Below the pieces are notes generated by a model. It was not told the origin of the DNA, did no database searches, and saw only the letters and a list, made by a program, of their open reading frames with translations. The position numbers were made by a program, and so were the translations under genes. Positions 1 to 11,969 of a DNA stretch of 64,000 nt are shown here, piece by piece (position 1 is the stretch's first letter; each line of letters opens with the position of its first letter). The stretch comes from Cinnamomum chago (lineage: Eukaryota; Streptophyta; Magnoliopsida; Laurales; Lauraceae): NCBI GenBank assembly GCA_038049695.1, contig CP142459.1, positions 64,844,001 to 64,908,000 of the forward strand, given 5' to 3'.

Positions 1-240
1 CTTTATTTTACAGTTTATTGGGCCTAACTCAGGTTAACCCAGTCCCTTATTAGGCTGAGTTCGGCATCTTCTGATATTGGGCCCAGGTTTTGGAGCTTTT
101 TGCATCTTATCGGGTCTGACTTGGGTTGACCTAGGTCCTTACTGGGCTAAGTTGGGCAGCTTCTGGGCAAAGCCGACACAATTACTTATTAGGCGAAGTC
201 CGACTACTAATGGGGTAGGTTGGACTTGGAGGGCCTAAAG
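1..240. repeat. GGCC-rich diverged direct repeats
   Basis: Two diverged copies of a block of about 50 bases (near 26-75 and 124-173) share the order TTAACC/TTGACC, CAGTCC/AGGTCC, GGCT(G/A)AGTT and CTTCTG. The base composition resembles the subterminal parts of the hAT-type elements found elsewhere in the window, but no end or target duplication is visible because the window starts here. No gene is seen. Confidence 0.3.
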
Positions 241-970
241 TTGATTATGAAAGCTATTAACTCTCATACGCAACTTTAACGGAAAGTGAGTCATCAGGCC
301 TGCAAATCGAGTCCAACACGCAGAGGACCTGGGCTTATTTTATCTTTGACGCATACTTGCCGATGCAATGTGGGCATTTAAAGTCTTAAAGAAAAGCATA
401 ACCCAAGACTCAAGCAATCCATCCAATGAAAGCCATCAATTATACTATATTAAGCGAGGAGGTTTTAGGTTGGATTTTGACCAACAATTACAATTTTGAA
501 AGTAAGTTACTCTTTTTAAAAATATTTTCAGTTTCTCCACACTTATTTCATACCAACTACTTTGAGACCATTACTCATGTCTCCTCCCATTATTCCACTT
601 TTGAGAGTTACACTCCGCTTCTTCTGTAATACCTCCCTTTCTATCCAGAACTCCATTCCCTTCCTTCTCCAACTGTTCTCTTTTCTCTTCTTTTTTATCC
701 CATTAGCTCATAGATTATATAAACATATACTTTCATGATAACCTTTTATTATTCATTTATTTTCTTTCTACAATTTATAGATAATTTTTAATGCATAAAC
801 GCGGATCATACCTGTGCTGAGCACAAATTATTATGCTAGTTATCTTTAATCTAACAAGAAAGGTCCATATCCATTTCACCATTACTGTAGAAAACTCTTG
901 CAGCACCTTTTAAAATATAACACAACAAAACTGTAACGGTAAGATTCTCACTCAATCAAATGTGAAAGGA
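241..970. other. AT-rich spacer, no gene seen
   Basis: Only short open frames occur. I see no splice-compatible coding segments, RNA gene or transposon ends here. Confidence 0.5.
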
Positions 971-979
971 CTTTAAAAA

Positions 980-1356
980 GAGTAAGGCTCTCCTAAGCTC
1001 AAGCTTAGGAAAAAAGTTCGTAAGCTCATGCTTAAGGGGCCCATCTTTGGTTCATTCAAATGAACCAAATACATGACTTCCCTAAGTTGAATATGTCCAC
1101 CAACTTTAGGTTAGATCCGAATTTACTCAACCGTTGGATCAACTATGTATCAATCTAAATGGACTGTTAACCGTTAAACTTTTGGTCCCATATGGAGATG
1201 ATAGAAATCGCATTTGGGGCTGATTTTTTTAGAGAGGAAGATCCCATGGAGTCCTTGAAATCCCCCTACCCCCATCCCCATGTGGGTCCCCAGGTGGGCC
1301 CCACCACACACTTGAGCTTACCTTATCCTAAGCTTGAGCTTAGGAGAGCTGCCCCC
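980..1356. mobile_element. MITE with about 23-bp terminal inverted repeats and a 9-bp target duplication
   Basis: The motif GCTCTCCTAAGCTCAAGCTT near 987 returns as its exact complement near 1326-1349. CTTTAAAAA occurs directly outside both ends (971-979 and 1357-1365), a 9-bp target duplication that suits Mutator-type elements. The outermost 7 bases of the two ends pair poorly, so the exact border could be a few bases inside. The 377-bp body has no coding frame. Classification as Mutator-like rests on the duplication length only. Confidence 0.7.
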
Positions 1357-1365
1357 CTTTAAAAA

Positions 1366-3908
1366 ACCATCTACAAAGGTTATAGTAACAGCCATTTTGT
1401 AAATTAGACAGGTTGCAACTTACAAGTTACAATGGCTCCAAGTTTATCATTTTACTCATGACCTCAACACAAAGACTCCTGGTGCAGAGGGCCCGTACTC
1501 CACAAGGAATCACATATTAGTGCTTTCAATCCATGTCAATTGTCATCCATTTCTAAATACTTTTTGGGTTTGTGTCTCATACGATGCTGGGCTGAAAATA
1601 GCAAATTTCCATCAAAGGGTTATCTTTTTCTCTCAGCTATCAAGAGTCAAGTGGAGGCATAGAGAGCATTGTAGAAAGCATAGTTGAAAAAGAGATGAGA
1701 GTGGCGGTGGTGGAGGAGAAAACAATACATAGTTAATGAAAAAAGAGAAGAAAAGTGGTGGTGTTGGTGTTGGTGTTGTCTTCTCTTAGTCAAATTGCAC
1801 ACATGAATATCACGTAGAGAGAAATTGATTGAATAAGGATATTTTCTAAATAAAGCCATTTGTAATTTAAAGAAAAAAGCACAAGAAGATGCTATAAGTG
1901 GAAAGCATAGACCTCTCCTTCGGGTTCATTTGGATGTAGAGAAAGATGAAGAAAATGAGTATATGTTTAAATTTGTATAGTGATAGTTTTATCCTCCCTT
2001 CTTTTTCTATTTTCTTGATTTATAAACCGATTCCTAAAGCCGATTTCTACAAGGATAAAAGATGAAGAAAACTATGTACCTTTTAAATTTGTATTGTAAA
2101 TAGTTTTCTCCACTTGCGCTTATTCATCTATTTTAACCACCTTCAAATGGGTTCTTCTGAATTGATGAGAAAAGAATGGGGAGGAAATGGGAATAGGGAG
2201 CGCGATTAGTTGAGGAAGGTTTTTTCCACATCCAAATTAGGTTTCAGTAATTCTCCTCTTAACTATTGTTTTTTTAGGACATCTTCTCCTCACATACCCT
2301 TTTTATCGAATATATCCAAATTATTATTATTATTATTATCATTAAAGAATGACATTTAATCATTTAAAATTTATTTAGTAAAAAGTGTTTTAACTTTTAA
2401 AATTATAAAGGCTTTTGTAAACCTTTACATAGCTCCTGCTTGAAAAAGCAAGATTTAGGTTTTTGCACATCTCTGCAATGCTCATGCCATAAAGGTCGAG
2501 GAGCTTCTGCAAGCTATAAGCTTCCAAGAGGTATAATCCAAAATATAAATTTGTTCAATACAGCAAGCCCTAAATACTTTTTTTTTTAACTTTAAAACCT
2601 AATTAAATTTAATTAAAGTCTAACAAATCTTAGAACATAAAATAAACAACTTTATCTTAGATGAACTCTCAGGACATGAAGTTGAAGACCTCTTATGGAT
2701 CATCAGTCATCACTCCACTCTTGACGTAAGACTATCCTAATTCGCCCCTCTGGGTTTGAGTCATGCCATGAATCTGTCTACATGTGAATCACTCTTCACT
2801 TTCTTCTTGTTCATATAGGCCCTATAGCCTAAAAGAACCTTTAAGACTTTAATTTAGTGGGTTGATGAGGCCATTGCTTGAAAAGAAACTCTAATTGACC
2901 ATGATGCACAGCGGCGGATTCAGAATTTTCATTTGAGGGGGTGTGGACTTTAGTTTTAGTTTTGGAGGCAAACTAAGGATCTTTATGTGGATTTTGAGCA
3001 TGGACCCACAATTCTTATTGGATTTTTTTAAAAGTGAACACAGAATTTTCATATAGGTTTTGGAAGTACACCGCACAAGTGCAACGATTCCTACATGCTT
3101 GTACCTGAGTTCGCCCATGATGATGCATATGGGTACGAACATGGATTTGGGGATGGGGATACAACTATACACTTTTGGAAATGTACGACACAAGTATGGA
3201 TATAGACATCTTTTTTTTTTCTTCTTTATATCACCTTCAAATTAATGAAATTACCATTGTTTGCGTTCTTTTATTACATTTTATATGTTAAGAAGTAAGA
3301 GAATTTTAAAAACTAAATGAAATAATGAACTTGTGAAATAGGACATGCTAAACTTATATCCTAAATGTATTGGTGTAGTATCGGGTACTATTTTAAGTAT
3401 CATATCAGTCCGAGATGGATATATTGGGCTTGTACAAGCATCCAAATATCATTGGTGATTGGCATTACATGTTTAGCTAGAAAATGAACATGTATAAGTA
3501 ACACCATATTTTTAAGACACGTCGTCTTTTGTAAAAAGGGTCATTGCTTTGTTGTAATGATAAAAGTCTCTGGTGCCATATCATAACATAAGTTGGAGAG
3601 TTGGCTGCACTGGATGATGACCTTATCATATTCTGTGAAAGAGATATGACAAATATTCTGACGCTAGGGTCTCCTCCATATTAACCTTCTATTGGATAAA
3701 CTGTAGTGCCCACCTGTGTGAAATTTAACCCATCTTTGTATGAAACTAAACATTTTGATGGATGGTTAAGATCACTTGGATTTGTGGGTCAAATCCATAT
3801 CTGAATATCAAATTGCTGTAGTACTCTACTGAGTGATTGGACCATGCATCACCCCGTTTTATCTCTCTACTTTTTAATGACATTTTCCATTTAAACTGGT
3901 CACATTAG
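1366..3908. other. Spacer with no supported gene
   Basis: Frames here are short and lack family resemblance. A GGTGGTGTTGGTGTTGGTGTTG-like simple repeat lies near 1757. A possible MITE at 1922-2246 is listed separately. Confidence 0.5.
1922..2246. mobile_element. Possible MITE with ATTTGGATGT ends
   Basis: TTCATTTGGATGTAGA at the left end pairs with TAATTTGGATGTGGA read inward from the right end. The flanking TCTCCTT and TCTCCTC are only a weak duplication candidate and do not directly abut. The ends resemble the GTTTGG/TTTGGAT ends of PIF/Harbinger-type Tourist MITEs. Confidence 0.35.
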
Positions 3909-3920
3909 TGAGTGTGATTT

Positions 3921-4014
3921 TACAGGGGAGTTTACCTGGATTCCCTCTGGGCCGGAGGGATTAATGCAACCTAAAGGGTTGGGAACCCTCCGATAGCAAA
4001 AAAAAAAAAAAAAA
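3921..4014 (+). mobile_element. Short poly(A)-tailed retroposed element
   Basis: A 94-bp insert ends in a run of 17 A. It is flanked by TGAGTGTGATTT (3909-3920) and TGAGTGTAATTT (4015-4026), one difference in 12. This layout marks target-primed reverse transcription by SINE/LINE machinery. The body carries GGGCCGGAGGGATT and its partial complement but no clear A and B boxes, so it may be a 5'-truncated SINE. Confidence 0.65.
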
Positions 4015-4329
4015 TGAGTGTAATTTGGGTGGGGTATCCTTGCGGCGTCATTGGGCCAACCCATGCATGTTATTTATATTTTGGCATAAACTTCAGGCGT
4101 GGCCTGCTTATTGCTGGTGTTAACCTATATTATGTAGTTCTGACCAATGAGATGAAATCCAGTCTAAGCTTACAGTTGGACTACATCTGCTATCCGATTC
4201 ATTTTGTGGGCCCAGTGTGACTTCAATGGTTAATTAAGAAGGGTTATGGGCTGTGATCTAAAACTAATATAACAATGACTTTCAGCTAAAAACTACTTAG
4301 AATAGTACCATCGTGTGCTAAAAGACCAA

Positions 4330-4740
4330 TATTTAAGGGCACTCATGGACCATGGAAGCTTGGGCCAAGTCTCGGCCAGCTAATATTGGGCTGGACCTAT
4401 GCTCTATATTTCCATATGGCTGTGGGCTGTGGCCTCCCTTATTTAATGGACCAACAGTTAAAGTTGGCAGCACATGCATAGGGGCGTTCATGGTCTGGGT
4501 CTGGCAGGTTATGGCATATCCAGGCCCCACCTAACTATAAAACACAGGCCCACAGTTGGCTCAAGCACAAAACAGCTGTAAGTGTCTTGACCTGAGTCCA
4601 CCCATTTGGTCAAATGGGCAAGGCGAGCCCAAGCCGGACTTTCTATTATTCTTCAGGCCTTTTATCAATAGTGCCAGTCCCCGCCCCACACCCAGTAAAT
4701 AGCATGAAACTGGGTGGGCCCACAACTTTAAAAGTAGCTC
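4330..4740. mobile_element. GGGCC-rich block resembling hAT subterminal DNA
   Basis: The stretch is rich in GGGCC, GGCC and TGGGC. At 4479 it has TAGGGGCGTTCATGG, nearly the left end of the element at 4899 (TAGGGGTGTTCATGG). No matching right end or target duplication was found, so it is probably one or more truncated copies of that family. Confidence 0.4.
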
Positions 4741-4898
4741 CATCTAATTTTTCCTCATTTTGCAAATAGCATAGATATGAGTTTAGCTTTTAGATAGTGA
4801 GTTTAATCAGGGCAATAGTTTGGGCATTGGCAACCTAATCATAATACATGTTATACATAAATCAACTACTGAACAGAATATTTCATCTGAATAGCAAC

Positions 4899-5185
4899 TA
4901 GGGGTGTTCATGGGCCCGGCTCCCTTTATGCCGTGCTTGGATATGCAATTTTGGCACATTTAATAATTGGGCTGGGCTTGGATTAAGTGAAAGAAAGCCC
5001 AAAGCCCAGACTGGCCTGGCCCGTATAAGGAGTGCATGTAATTTAATTTAATTAGGCCAAAGATTTGCTAGAAAGCCCACAAAATTGATCAAAAGCCAGG
5101 TTCAGCCATGGGCCGGCTCAAGCCTGATTTTTATGGCCAATTCTGGGCTTGTGCCGGGCCAGCCTGGATATGCCTCAGCCCCGCA
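4899..5185. mobile_element. hAT-type MITE, 287 bp
   Basis: ATAGCAAC stands at both sides (4891-4898 and 5186-5193), a perfect 8-bp target duplication typical of hAT elements. The left end reads TAGGGGTGTTCATGG and the right end, inverted, reads TGCGGGGCTGAGGC, so the terminal repeats are degraded. GGGCCCGGC-like motifs recur near both ends. There is no coding frame. Confidence 0.75.
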
Positions 5186-5345
5186 ATAGCAACCAAACAC
5201 CCAGCGTGGAAGCAACAAAGCAAACAGAAACGACTCCTGGGATCTTAAAACCCCCAAGATGTGGTTAGTCAGCATCAGGGTGCCAACACTGTCAATAAAA
5301 GGTAATTATAGCCCTATATAAATACACAAAAATGCATATCTTAGA

Positions 5346-5435
5346 CAAGTGTGGGATAGCCCAGCAGGCAGTGGTAAGCATCTCAGCTCTCCTAAGTGCC
5401 AAGTGCAAGCAACCCAGTTAAACCCCGTCCACAAT
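5346..5435 (+). mobile_element. tRNA-like SINE head, uncertain
   Basis: GGGATAGCCCAGCAGGCAG followed by TGGTAAGCATCTCAG resembles the A-box head of tRNA-derived plant SINEs, with a poor B-box-like GTTAAACCCC about 50 bases on. No tail or target duplication could be fixed. Confidence 0.25.
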
Positions 5436-5479
5436 CAAGAACAAATTGCAAAGCATTGTGGAATCTTTTTTTGTAATTC

Positions 5480-5810
5480 GACGGGAAGTGGCCTCTGAAC
5501 TCATTTGTGCTTGAGCATAACCATGATATGAGTCCAAACAAAGCTCGATATCACAAGAGTAATCGGAAAATCCCACCACATGTAAAGAGACAACTTGAGT
5601 TGAATGACAAAGCGGGTATTAAATTGAACAAGACTGTTAGCTCATGTGTGGTAGAGGCAGAGGGGCATGAGAATCTAACATGGTTAGCAAAGAATGCACG
5701 AAATTACATGGATAAACTCAAATGCTTAGATCTCAAGGAAGGGGATGTCAAGGCAATGCTAAGCTATTTTAAAAAAATGCAGCAAGACAACGAATCTTTG
5801 ATTAGATTTC
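5480..5810 (+). pseudogene. FAR1-RELATED SEQUENCE / MULE transposase N-terminal fragment
   Basis: A reading frame of about 100 residues contains EHNHDMSPNKARYHKSNRKI, then KRQLELNDKAGI, then NYMDKLKCLDLKEGDVKAM and KKMQQDN. This order matches the end of the FAR1 DNA-binding domain and the linker before the transposase core in FAR1-RELATED SEQUENCE proteins and their Mutator-like relatives. These proteins bind DNA in the nucleus. Resemblance stops at QQDN; the following residues are unrelated, there is no start codon in a suitable place and no transposase core follows. It is therefore an exon-sized fragment, from a decayed FRS gene or a MULE. The minus-strand DUF1985-like pseudogene begins about 120 bases away. 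Confidence 0.6.
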
Positions 5811-5925
5811 ATCCGCAATCAATCTATCTTTCTTGTGGCAAGTTCATTTATTCTTCGTTCTTTGCAATGTTGCTTTTGTGCATGCATCATATGGGGTCCA
5901 TAACATCTGTGATGTCTTCCAAACT

Positions 5926-7563
5926 CTACCCCCATTTTTCTTTGAAATATATATTCCCGGCGGCTCTTGATGTCTCAACACAACCAGACATTAACGGATT
6001 TGGAGAAGAATGATGATCCATACGACGGAGTGAAGCATCCACAATATCCACAGGCGAGTGAGGCACCGAGATCCCTCTATTTCGCAACTCCATATTTTCA
6101 CTTCTTAATCGTTGATTCTCTTCCTCCAATATGGTAAGCCTTATCTCCAAATCCTTTAATCTTCGTTATATAGTTCTCGCGATCACCCTATGTAAGTTTC
6201 AAATAGTTAGTAAAAAATAGATTTAAAACATGAAGTTCATATTAAAGATTTTGAATAGCATTTTCCACTTTTAAACAAATATGGTTAAAATTACAATGAT
6301 ATCCGACATGCGTTCCTCCATTCTCTTGACTATGAAATCAGCCATCGTCGTTGTCTCCTGTAACCCATAATTAAAACAAGTATAAGTCACAAGAAGGATG
6401 CAACTATACAACCATGACCAAGTACTTTAAATTAAAGAATAAAAATAAGTTAAAAATACCTAAGACACTTTTGGGGGAGATAATAAGGTCATTTCTTCTT
6501 TAGTTGGAGTGATTTCCTCAATGACCTAAAAAATAGATTATTCGTTTCATTTATTGTAGTCAATATCATATATTACTACAAGAAGTATATCATAGAGAAA
6601 AGTGAAGGTATACGTACCTCTATGTAACTAAGATTGTCCAATATAGCTTTAAAAGACTTGCTTTGCATGTATTTCGAACTCTTAGCCCATCGCATATAAC
6701 GTGGATAAGAATTGGCGCGAATAGGCTCATATCGGTTAACATGTCCATAAAACCAAGGCTGTATGAAAAGGTATAAGAATGTAAGTGAAGATGTGAAAGT
6801 CACAAGTCCTATTGTATTGTAACAATTATAAAAACCATAATTAAAAAAAAGAAGAAGAAGGATAACTACTTACTTCCAAGAGCATGACACATGCATTTAT
6901 AAATCCAATTGTCTTCCTTGAGCTTTCGCGTATACTTTTTATCGAGAACTCATGTACAGCAATAGCCTATGCATAATCATTAACTTTTTCCAACTTATCA
7001 ACCATGAATATGATATTGAATGGAAATGACCGACATGATTTTGGAAAAAGAAGGGTACTACAAACATACAACATGTAAAGCTTCTTGAAATCAGCAATCG
7101 AATCCAACCTCTTCTTATCCAACGACTTCTTCTTGTTCGATGCAATCTTCTTCGAGATTACTTTTAAATGCTTATCTAATGTTTCCATTCCTATATAGTT
7201 CTTTTCGAGATATTTCTCCAAAAATTCACATTCTTCTGTTAAAACCGTTGTCCCTAATTGTATTCTTTCTCCATTCATATTCAACCCAATTATCAGCGCG
7301 ACGTCTTGAGGTAGAATTGGAAGGAGCTTTCCTTCAAGTTGAAATGCACATTTTTCATTATCCCACCTAGTTATTATCATTGATTAAAAAAAAGTACGCT
7401 GACATTTCAAGTTCGCAGACATCTCTATAAAGTGTTTAAAAGGTGTTTCTCCTATCACATTAATATGAGCATCCTCTAACTTTAAATCCTCGATGAACTT
7501 GATAAACCTTGAAGGGCAACATTTAGTATCTAATTTTACAATTTCATTTGTATTTTGGTTGGC
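5926..7563 (-). pseudogene. DUF1985 / plant-mobile-domain-like multi-exon pseudogene
   Basis: Read on the minus strand, a main exon (7563-6874) follows a good acceptor (GGATACAG). It encodes a domain with ITRWDNEKCAFQLEGKLLPI and PQDVALIIGL, then YMLYVCSTLLFPKS, then AVHEFSIKSIRESSRKTIGF and NACVMLLE before a GTAAGT donor. Further exons are at 6758-6618 (PWFYGHVNRYEPIR...) and about 6525-6461 (VIEEITPTKEEMTLLSPPKV), with more sequence below 6361. The last segment, ending at 5926, is a coiled coil (EIRLTILEEENQRLRSENME). The order resembles DUF1985/PMD-like plant proteins, many of which travel in transposons. In-frame stops at 7386-7384 (TAA) and at the codon after NDYA, where Trp is expected (TAG), show it is inactive. 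The family call is from memory of motif style. Confidence 0.5.
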
Positions 7564-7965
7564 CTGTATCCAATTACAACAAAAGAAAAATAAAACAAAC
7601 ACAAAATTTAAATGAGAAGACACTAATGAATTGAAGTTATGTTCAGTGATTATCATGATGCAATTTTGTTATCCTTTCAAATAGCAACTAGAATCAGTGT
7701 CCCTTTAATTAGAAAATGAACCACAATGAAATAGAGTAAAATAATGATATAACATAATAAATGATAAATCAGTGGAAAGCACAATTAAAACAGGACCTTG
7801 TAGATTTAAATCGAGAAACAATCGAATTGTTAAAAAAGTGGGAAATTAGAACTTTTATGACCCAAATCAATCTCCTGATAAAGTGCAAAACAGAGCATTG
7901 AGATAAATCATGATTCCAAGAGGGAGTAGTCACTAGAATAAGATTAATAGAATTAAGCCTTAGAT

Positions 7966-8600
7966 CAGGGGTGCAAAACCTGACCTGTAACCAACCCATG
8001 AAACCTGGCTCAAACCACCCACACTCTAAACGAGTGTGCAGGTTGTGTTTTTCCAACCAGCCATTATGTGGTTTGGGTTTGATTTGGGTTAGTCACACCC
8101 AAGGGGTCATCATCTCCCAACAAAAAATCAAGGACAAAAACCCTTCACAACTTCCAACCTCTCTGATGAAAACCCTTCACAACTTCCTAGGAAAACCCAT
8201 TTCTCTAATATCTATATAAACACAGCCGTTTGGGGCATTCCCAATTTGATAGTAAGCGCTCTCTCTCTCTCTAATAAACACAACAGTTTAGGGGTTTCCC
8301 AATTTGATACTGAGCCTTGATTTGGGAATTTTCTTATTTCCTTACTCCATACAAGATTAACACTTAGTTTATTAAATGATGATTAATAAATTAGATTGGG
8401 AAACACGTAATAAGTGTTATGATTAACACAACTGCCACTTTTTCTGAAAAATTGGGATCTCTATTTTTAATATGAATTTGACAGTTGGTTGGATTGCAAC
8501 TCGAATATATCTGGGTTGGGTGCAGCTTCAACACATTTAATAATTGTGTAGGGTTAGGGAGAACCTCAACATGTAATACATGGGTCTATTAGCACCCCTA
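7966..8600. mobile_element. hAT-like element, 635 bp
   Basis: The left end CAGGGGTGC pairs with GCACCCCTA at the right end. Flanks TTAGATCA and TCAGATCA give a near-perfect but slightly overlapping 8-bp target duplication, so the border is certain only to a few bases. Inside are two diverged copies of a segment (about 8219-8260 and 8278-8320) containing AAACACA, TTTCCCAATTTGATA-like text, and a CT microsatellite. No transposase is present. Confidence 0.55.
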
Positions 8601-8933
8601 CTCAGATCATTGTTCAACTTCCCTCAAGTTTTGGAAGAGTCCCACACACACAAAAAAAAAAAAAAAAAAAGTTCTTCTTACAAGTGACAACTGAGACACA
8701 GACAATCAATTAGAACATTGGGACCTTTTTTTAAATATATGCATAGGAACCTTATTTTCTAATAAGGCCTAACTTTTAGTACAATCAATTAAAAAATTAG
8801 CCAGAGCTACCCTTTTCTTCAAAACTTATATAAATTAAATCACCTATTGAGCTATCTCCATTCAATATTCAAAGTAGCCTTGGTTGCATGAATGTACCGG
8901 ATATTGGACAACTAGTTTAAAATTATCTTTCAG

Positions 8934-9209
8934 GAGAAGAGCTGCTATATTCTACTTGGAAGTGTCCTATACCGTGCTCATGAACAAAAGGACTCTGTTA
9001 GGGTTCATGCTTTTCTTGGTGATATAGAAATTGACATAAGCAATCAGACAAGTCATTATGCAGATGAATACAGGCAATTCAGGTTGGATTGGACCCACAT
9101 ACCAATCAGTTCAGAAACTAAATCATATGTTCGCATTGATAACATTTCATTGCATAAGTTCTTCGCTGGTAAAGTATCAATAAGATCTTGCAACTACTTG
9201 AGACTGTAA
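8934..9209 (+). CDS. Unidentified exon-like reading frame (91 aa)
   Basis: A frame open from a good acceptor (TTATCTTTCAG, ending 8933) to TAA at 9207-9209 encodes residues including LLGSVLYRAHEQKDSVRV, then HAFLGDIEIDISNQTSHYAD, then EYRQFRLDWTHIPISSETKS and YVRIDNISLHKFFAGKV. It is hydrophilic and of normal protein composition, with no stop for 92 codons in AT-rich DNA. There is no ATG near its start. I do not recognise the family. It may be the last exon of a gene whose upstream exons are lost, a captured gene fragment, or an internal exon ending at the GTAAAG donor near 9168. A poly(T) run follows at once. Confidence 0.4.
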   Translation, partial: EKSCYILLGSVLYRAHEQKDSVRVHAFLGDIEIDISNQTSHYADEYRQFRLDWTHIPISSETKSYVRIDNISLHKFFAGKVSIRSCNYLRL

Positions 9210-9593
9210 TTTTTTTTTTTTAATAATCCAGTTATTTTCATTATATCAAAAGTACCCAGTCATCAGGTTAAAATTGATCGTGCCTGATTATGCTTCCTTT
9301 GGTTCTATTGCGCAAGGGAAAAACAATTAAATGAAATACTACATTTCCTGTGCTTTTCACCGATTTCCCCTTTTTTTTCCTTTCTCCCGTTGAAAGTACC
9401 GTGCTGTCCATGTCAGCACCACGTGGATCACGACGTAAGGATCGGTCACAAATTCGGGCTCTCCAATCGGTCAATATAGACTAATTGGGTATTATATATG
9501 TTTAATTCCTCAATTCTTTGTTGACCAACTATGTAAAATATGTCAAATAGACAACAACTGTCCACATTCCATGAATAGATCAATAATTGAAGC
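9210..9593. other. Spacer, nothing recognised
   Basis: No coding segment with family resemblance, RNA gene or repeat end is seen. A T-run follows 9209. Confidence 0.5.
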
Positions 9594-9601
9594 TGCCGGC
9601 T

Positions 9602-11107
9602 TAGGGATGGCAACGAGGCGGGGCGGGGCGGGGCCGGAATTGGGCTGCCCCGTCCCTGCCCCGAAATTCCCTGTCCCCGCCCCGCCCCGCCCCGCTATTC
9701 GGGGTATGGTAACATACCCCGTCCCGGCCCCGGCCCCGCGGGGCGCCCCGCCCCGATGTAGTACAATAATAAATATAATAAATAAATTTTGAATTGACTA
9801 TAAAAAAAAGGTAAATTAATTTATTTTACATGGTAAAAAGTACATGAATGATTCATCTATGTTGTCTTTATGCCTTTAATAAAATTAAAAAAAAATCTCC
9901 CAAAATAGAATAAAAAGATCTCCCCACATAAATATTTTATAAGTGTGGGGCACTGTTAGATTGTTTAAATTTTTTAAAATTATCTAAAATTAATAATATA
10001 AATTTTCCTTTTCCTGAAATTTTACCTATTTAAAGTGAGATTTTATTCTTATAAGATTTTCTCTAAGCCCTTGAAGGCCACTAACATACACTTGAAAATA
10101 TCATATATGCTTTGAGACATTCTTTATAAAAAAGACAATATCTCTCTAAAATATCATGAACTCCATCAATACATGGTTTCACTCCATTTCTGGTATTGAA
10201 CTGACTACATTATATATGTTCCAATTTTCCCTCAACAAGCTTACCCAACTTTCCATGGTGTGGGCCCCAACCATATGCATACCAACCACAGGTAAGAAAA
10301 AGATTGGAAGATCTTAACGAGAATCAAGTCGAGTCAAAATTATTAATAGTTGATGGTCAAATATCATTAAATCTCATTGATTTGGCAGGAACCTCACTTT
10401 AAGACCAATGAACTCCACTTACTAATAAAGAGGTTGATTACATATAATTAAAATTAGTATAATTTATAGTGTTGTTAGTATGATTAGAATCATATTAAGT
10501 TACTAACTATAATTTACTTTGCTATTATAAGTTACTATAATTTACTTTGCTATTAAAGCATGATCTATCATTCTATTATATATTTATATTCGTTTTATTT
10601 AATATGATTTATCTTGTCACAATTTAACATTATATATGATTAAAGTAAAATAAGCTTAGATAGATTTTTTTAACAACTTTAACTTCATTAAATTTGAATT
10701 AGAGGGAATGAGATCATATTATATGCTTTTATAATGTCTCATTCAATTACATGTTTAACTTTAAAAAAAGTCTTCAATCAATCTACTTAACCCTTAATAA
10801 CAACATAAAATCAATATATACATTTACATATAAATATGTTTATTTATTATAAAAGAAATCTAATATATATTTATATTTTAGAGGATTATTAATTTCGGGG
10901 CGGGTTATGGGGCGGGGCATGTGGTGGTATTTCGGGGCGGGTTACGGGGCGGGGCAAGAGCCATACCCATCCCCGCCCCGCCCCGAATTCGGGGTATGGT
11001 TTTTTTCCCCGTCCCCGCCCCATCTAAGAGTCAGGGCGGGGAAAACTCGTACGGGGCGGGGCGGGCACTCCGGGTTGGGGCGGGGCGGGTTTAAAATGCC
11101 ATCCCTA
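9602..11107. mobile_element. Non-autonomous hAT-type element, 1506 bp
   Basis: TGCCGGCT occurs on both sides (9594-9601 and 11108-11115), a perfect 8-bp target duplication. The ends are TAGGGATGGCA and its exact complement. About 150-200 bases inside each end are extremely GC-rich with repeated GGGGCGGGGC / GCCCCGCCCC motifs and a mirrored CGGGGTATGG motif, while the 1.1-kb centre is very AT-rich. No transposase frame exists. GC-rich open frames at both ends are by-products of the repeated motif. It was probably moved by a hAT transposase supplied in trans. Confidence 0.85.
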
Positions 11108-11775
11108 TGCCGGCTAACAGTTCAATGGCCGAGTTCATTGACCATCTAACAACTAAACATGATACCGTATGCCCTGACGTCAGGTCATAGCTATGTCAAG
11201 AAAACTTACAATGCAAAATCACGGGTCACATTCCAAATTATGGCCTCTTAACGGTCTGTTTGTGTGCATGGATTTGAATTCCTCGAACCATGAAACATCC
11301 CAATGGGAAGGGCGTATCACTCTCACCCACAGCTAGGCATGAAAGCCCACTCAAGACTGGGCCCAGTCGTGCCCGGGCTGGGCCGTCACGGCCTATGATT
11401 AATATGCGAGCAGTGCCGTGCTGGGCCCAACTCTTTGGGTCAGCCCGGCCCGGCCCAAGGCACGACTCTAGTCGGGCCGTGCAGCCCATGGGCGGCCCAC
11501 AGATCCCCCTCCCCATTTTTTTTTTTTTAAGTTTTTTAAAAAAAATTAAGTCTTAGAGACTTAGACTCTTAATCTTGGACCAATTTCATCAAAATAAAGA
11601 AATTAAGAGAAATAAATAAGTAGAATAACACTAATGATGTTTTGAAAAAATAGATCAAATAAATTGTATTTCCTTGAAATTTAAGTTACAAAAGTTCAAA
11701 AAAATTACAAGTTTGAACTTGGATCAATATATATATATATAATGAATTTCAAACCTTCTGATAAATGAAAAAAGA

Positions 11776-11931
11776 ATTACAACTTTAGAAACCTATAATA
11801 CATTCTAAAAAATAAATTACAACTTTGAAAACTTATGATACATTCTAAAAAATAAATTACAACTTTGAAAACCTATGATACATTCTAAAAATAAATTACA
11901 AGTTGAAAGCCTATTATACATTCTACAAAAA
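11776..11931. repeat. Tandem repeat of about 45 bp inside hAT copy 1
   Basis: The motif ATTACAACTTTGAAAACCTA plus TGATACATTCTAAAAAATAA recurs about four times with small changes. The second hAT copy has about three units at the matching place, so the array has changed length since the copies parted. Confidence 0.75.
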
Positions 11932-11969
11932 ATTATACTATGATATATGTAACGCCGCTAGCTCGTCTT

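Noticed and set aside
4479-4740. A second complete copy of the TAGGGGTGTTCATGG element
   Set aside because: Only a left end is visible; no right end or duplication was found.
9571-11149. Open frames in the GGGGCGGGG-rich parts
   Set aside because: They are proline/glycine/arginine-rich by-products of the repeated GC motif at the ends of a hAT-type element; the frames exist on both strands and lack any domain.
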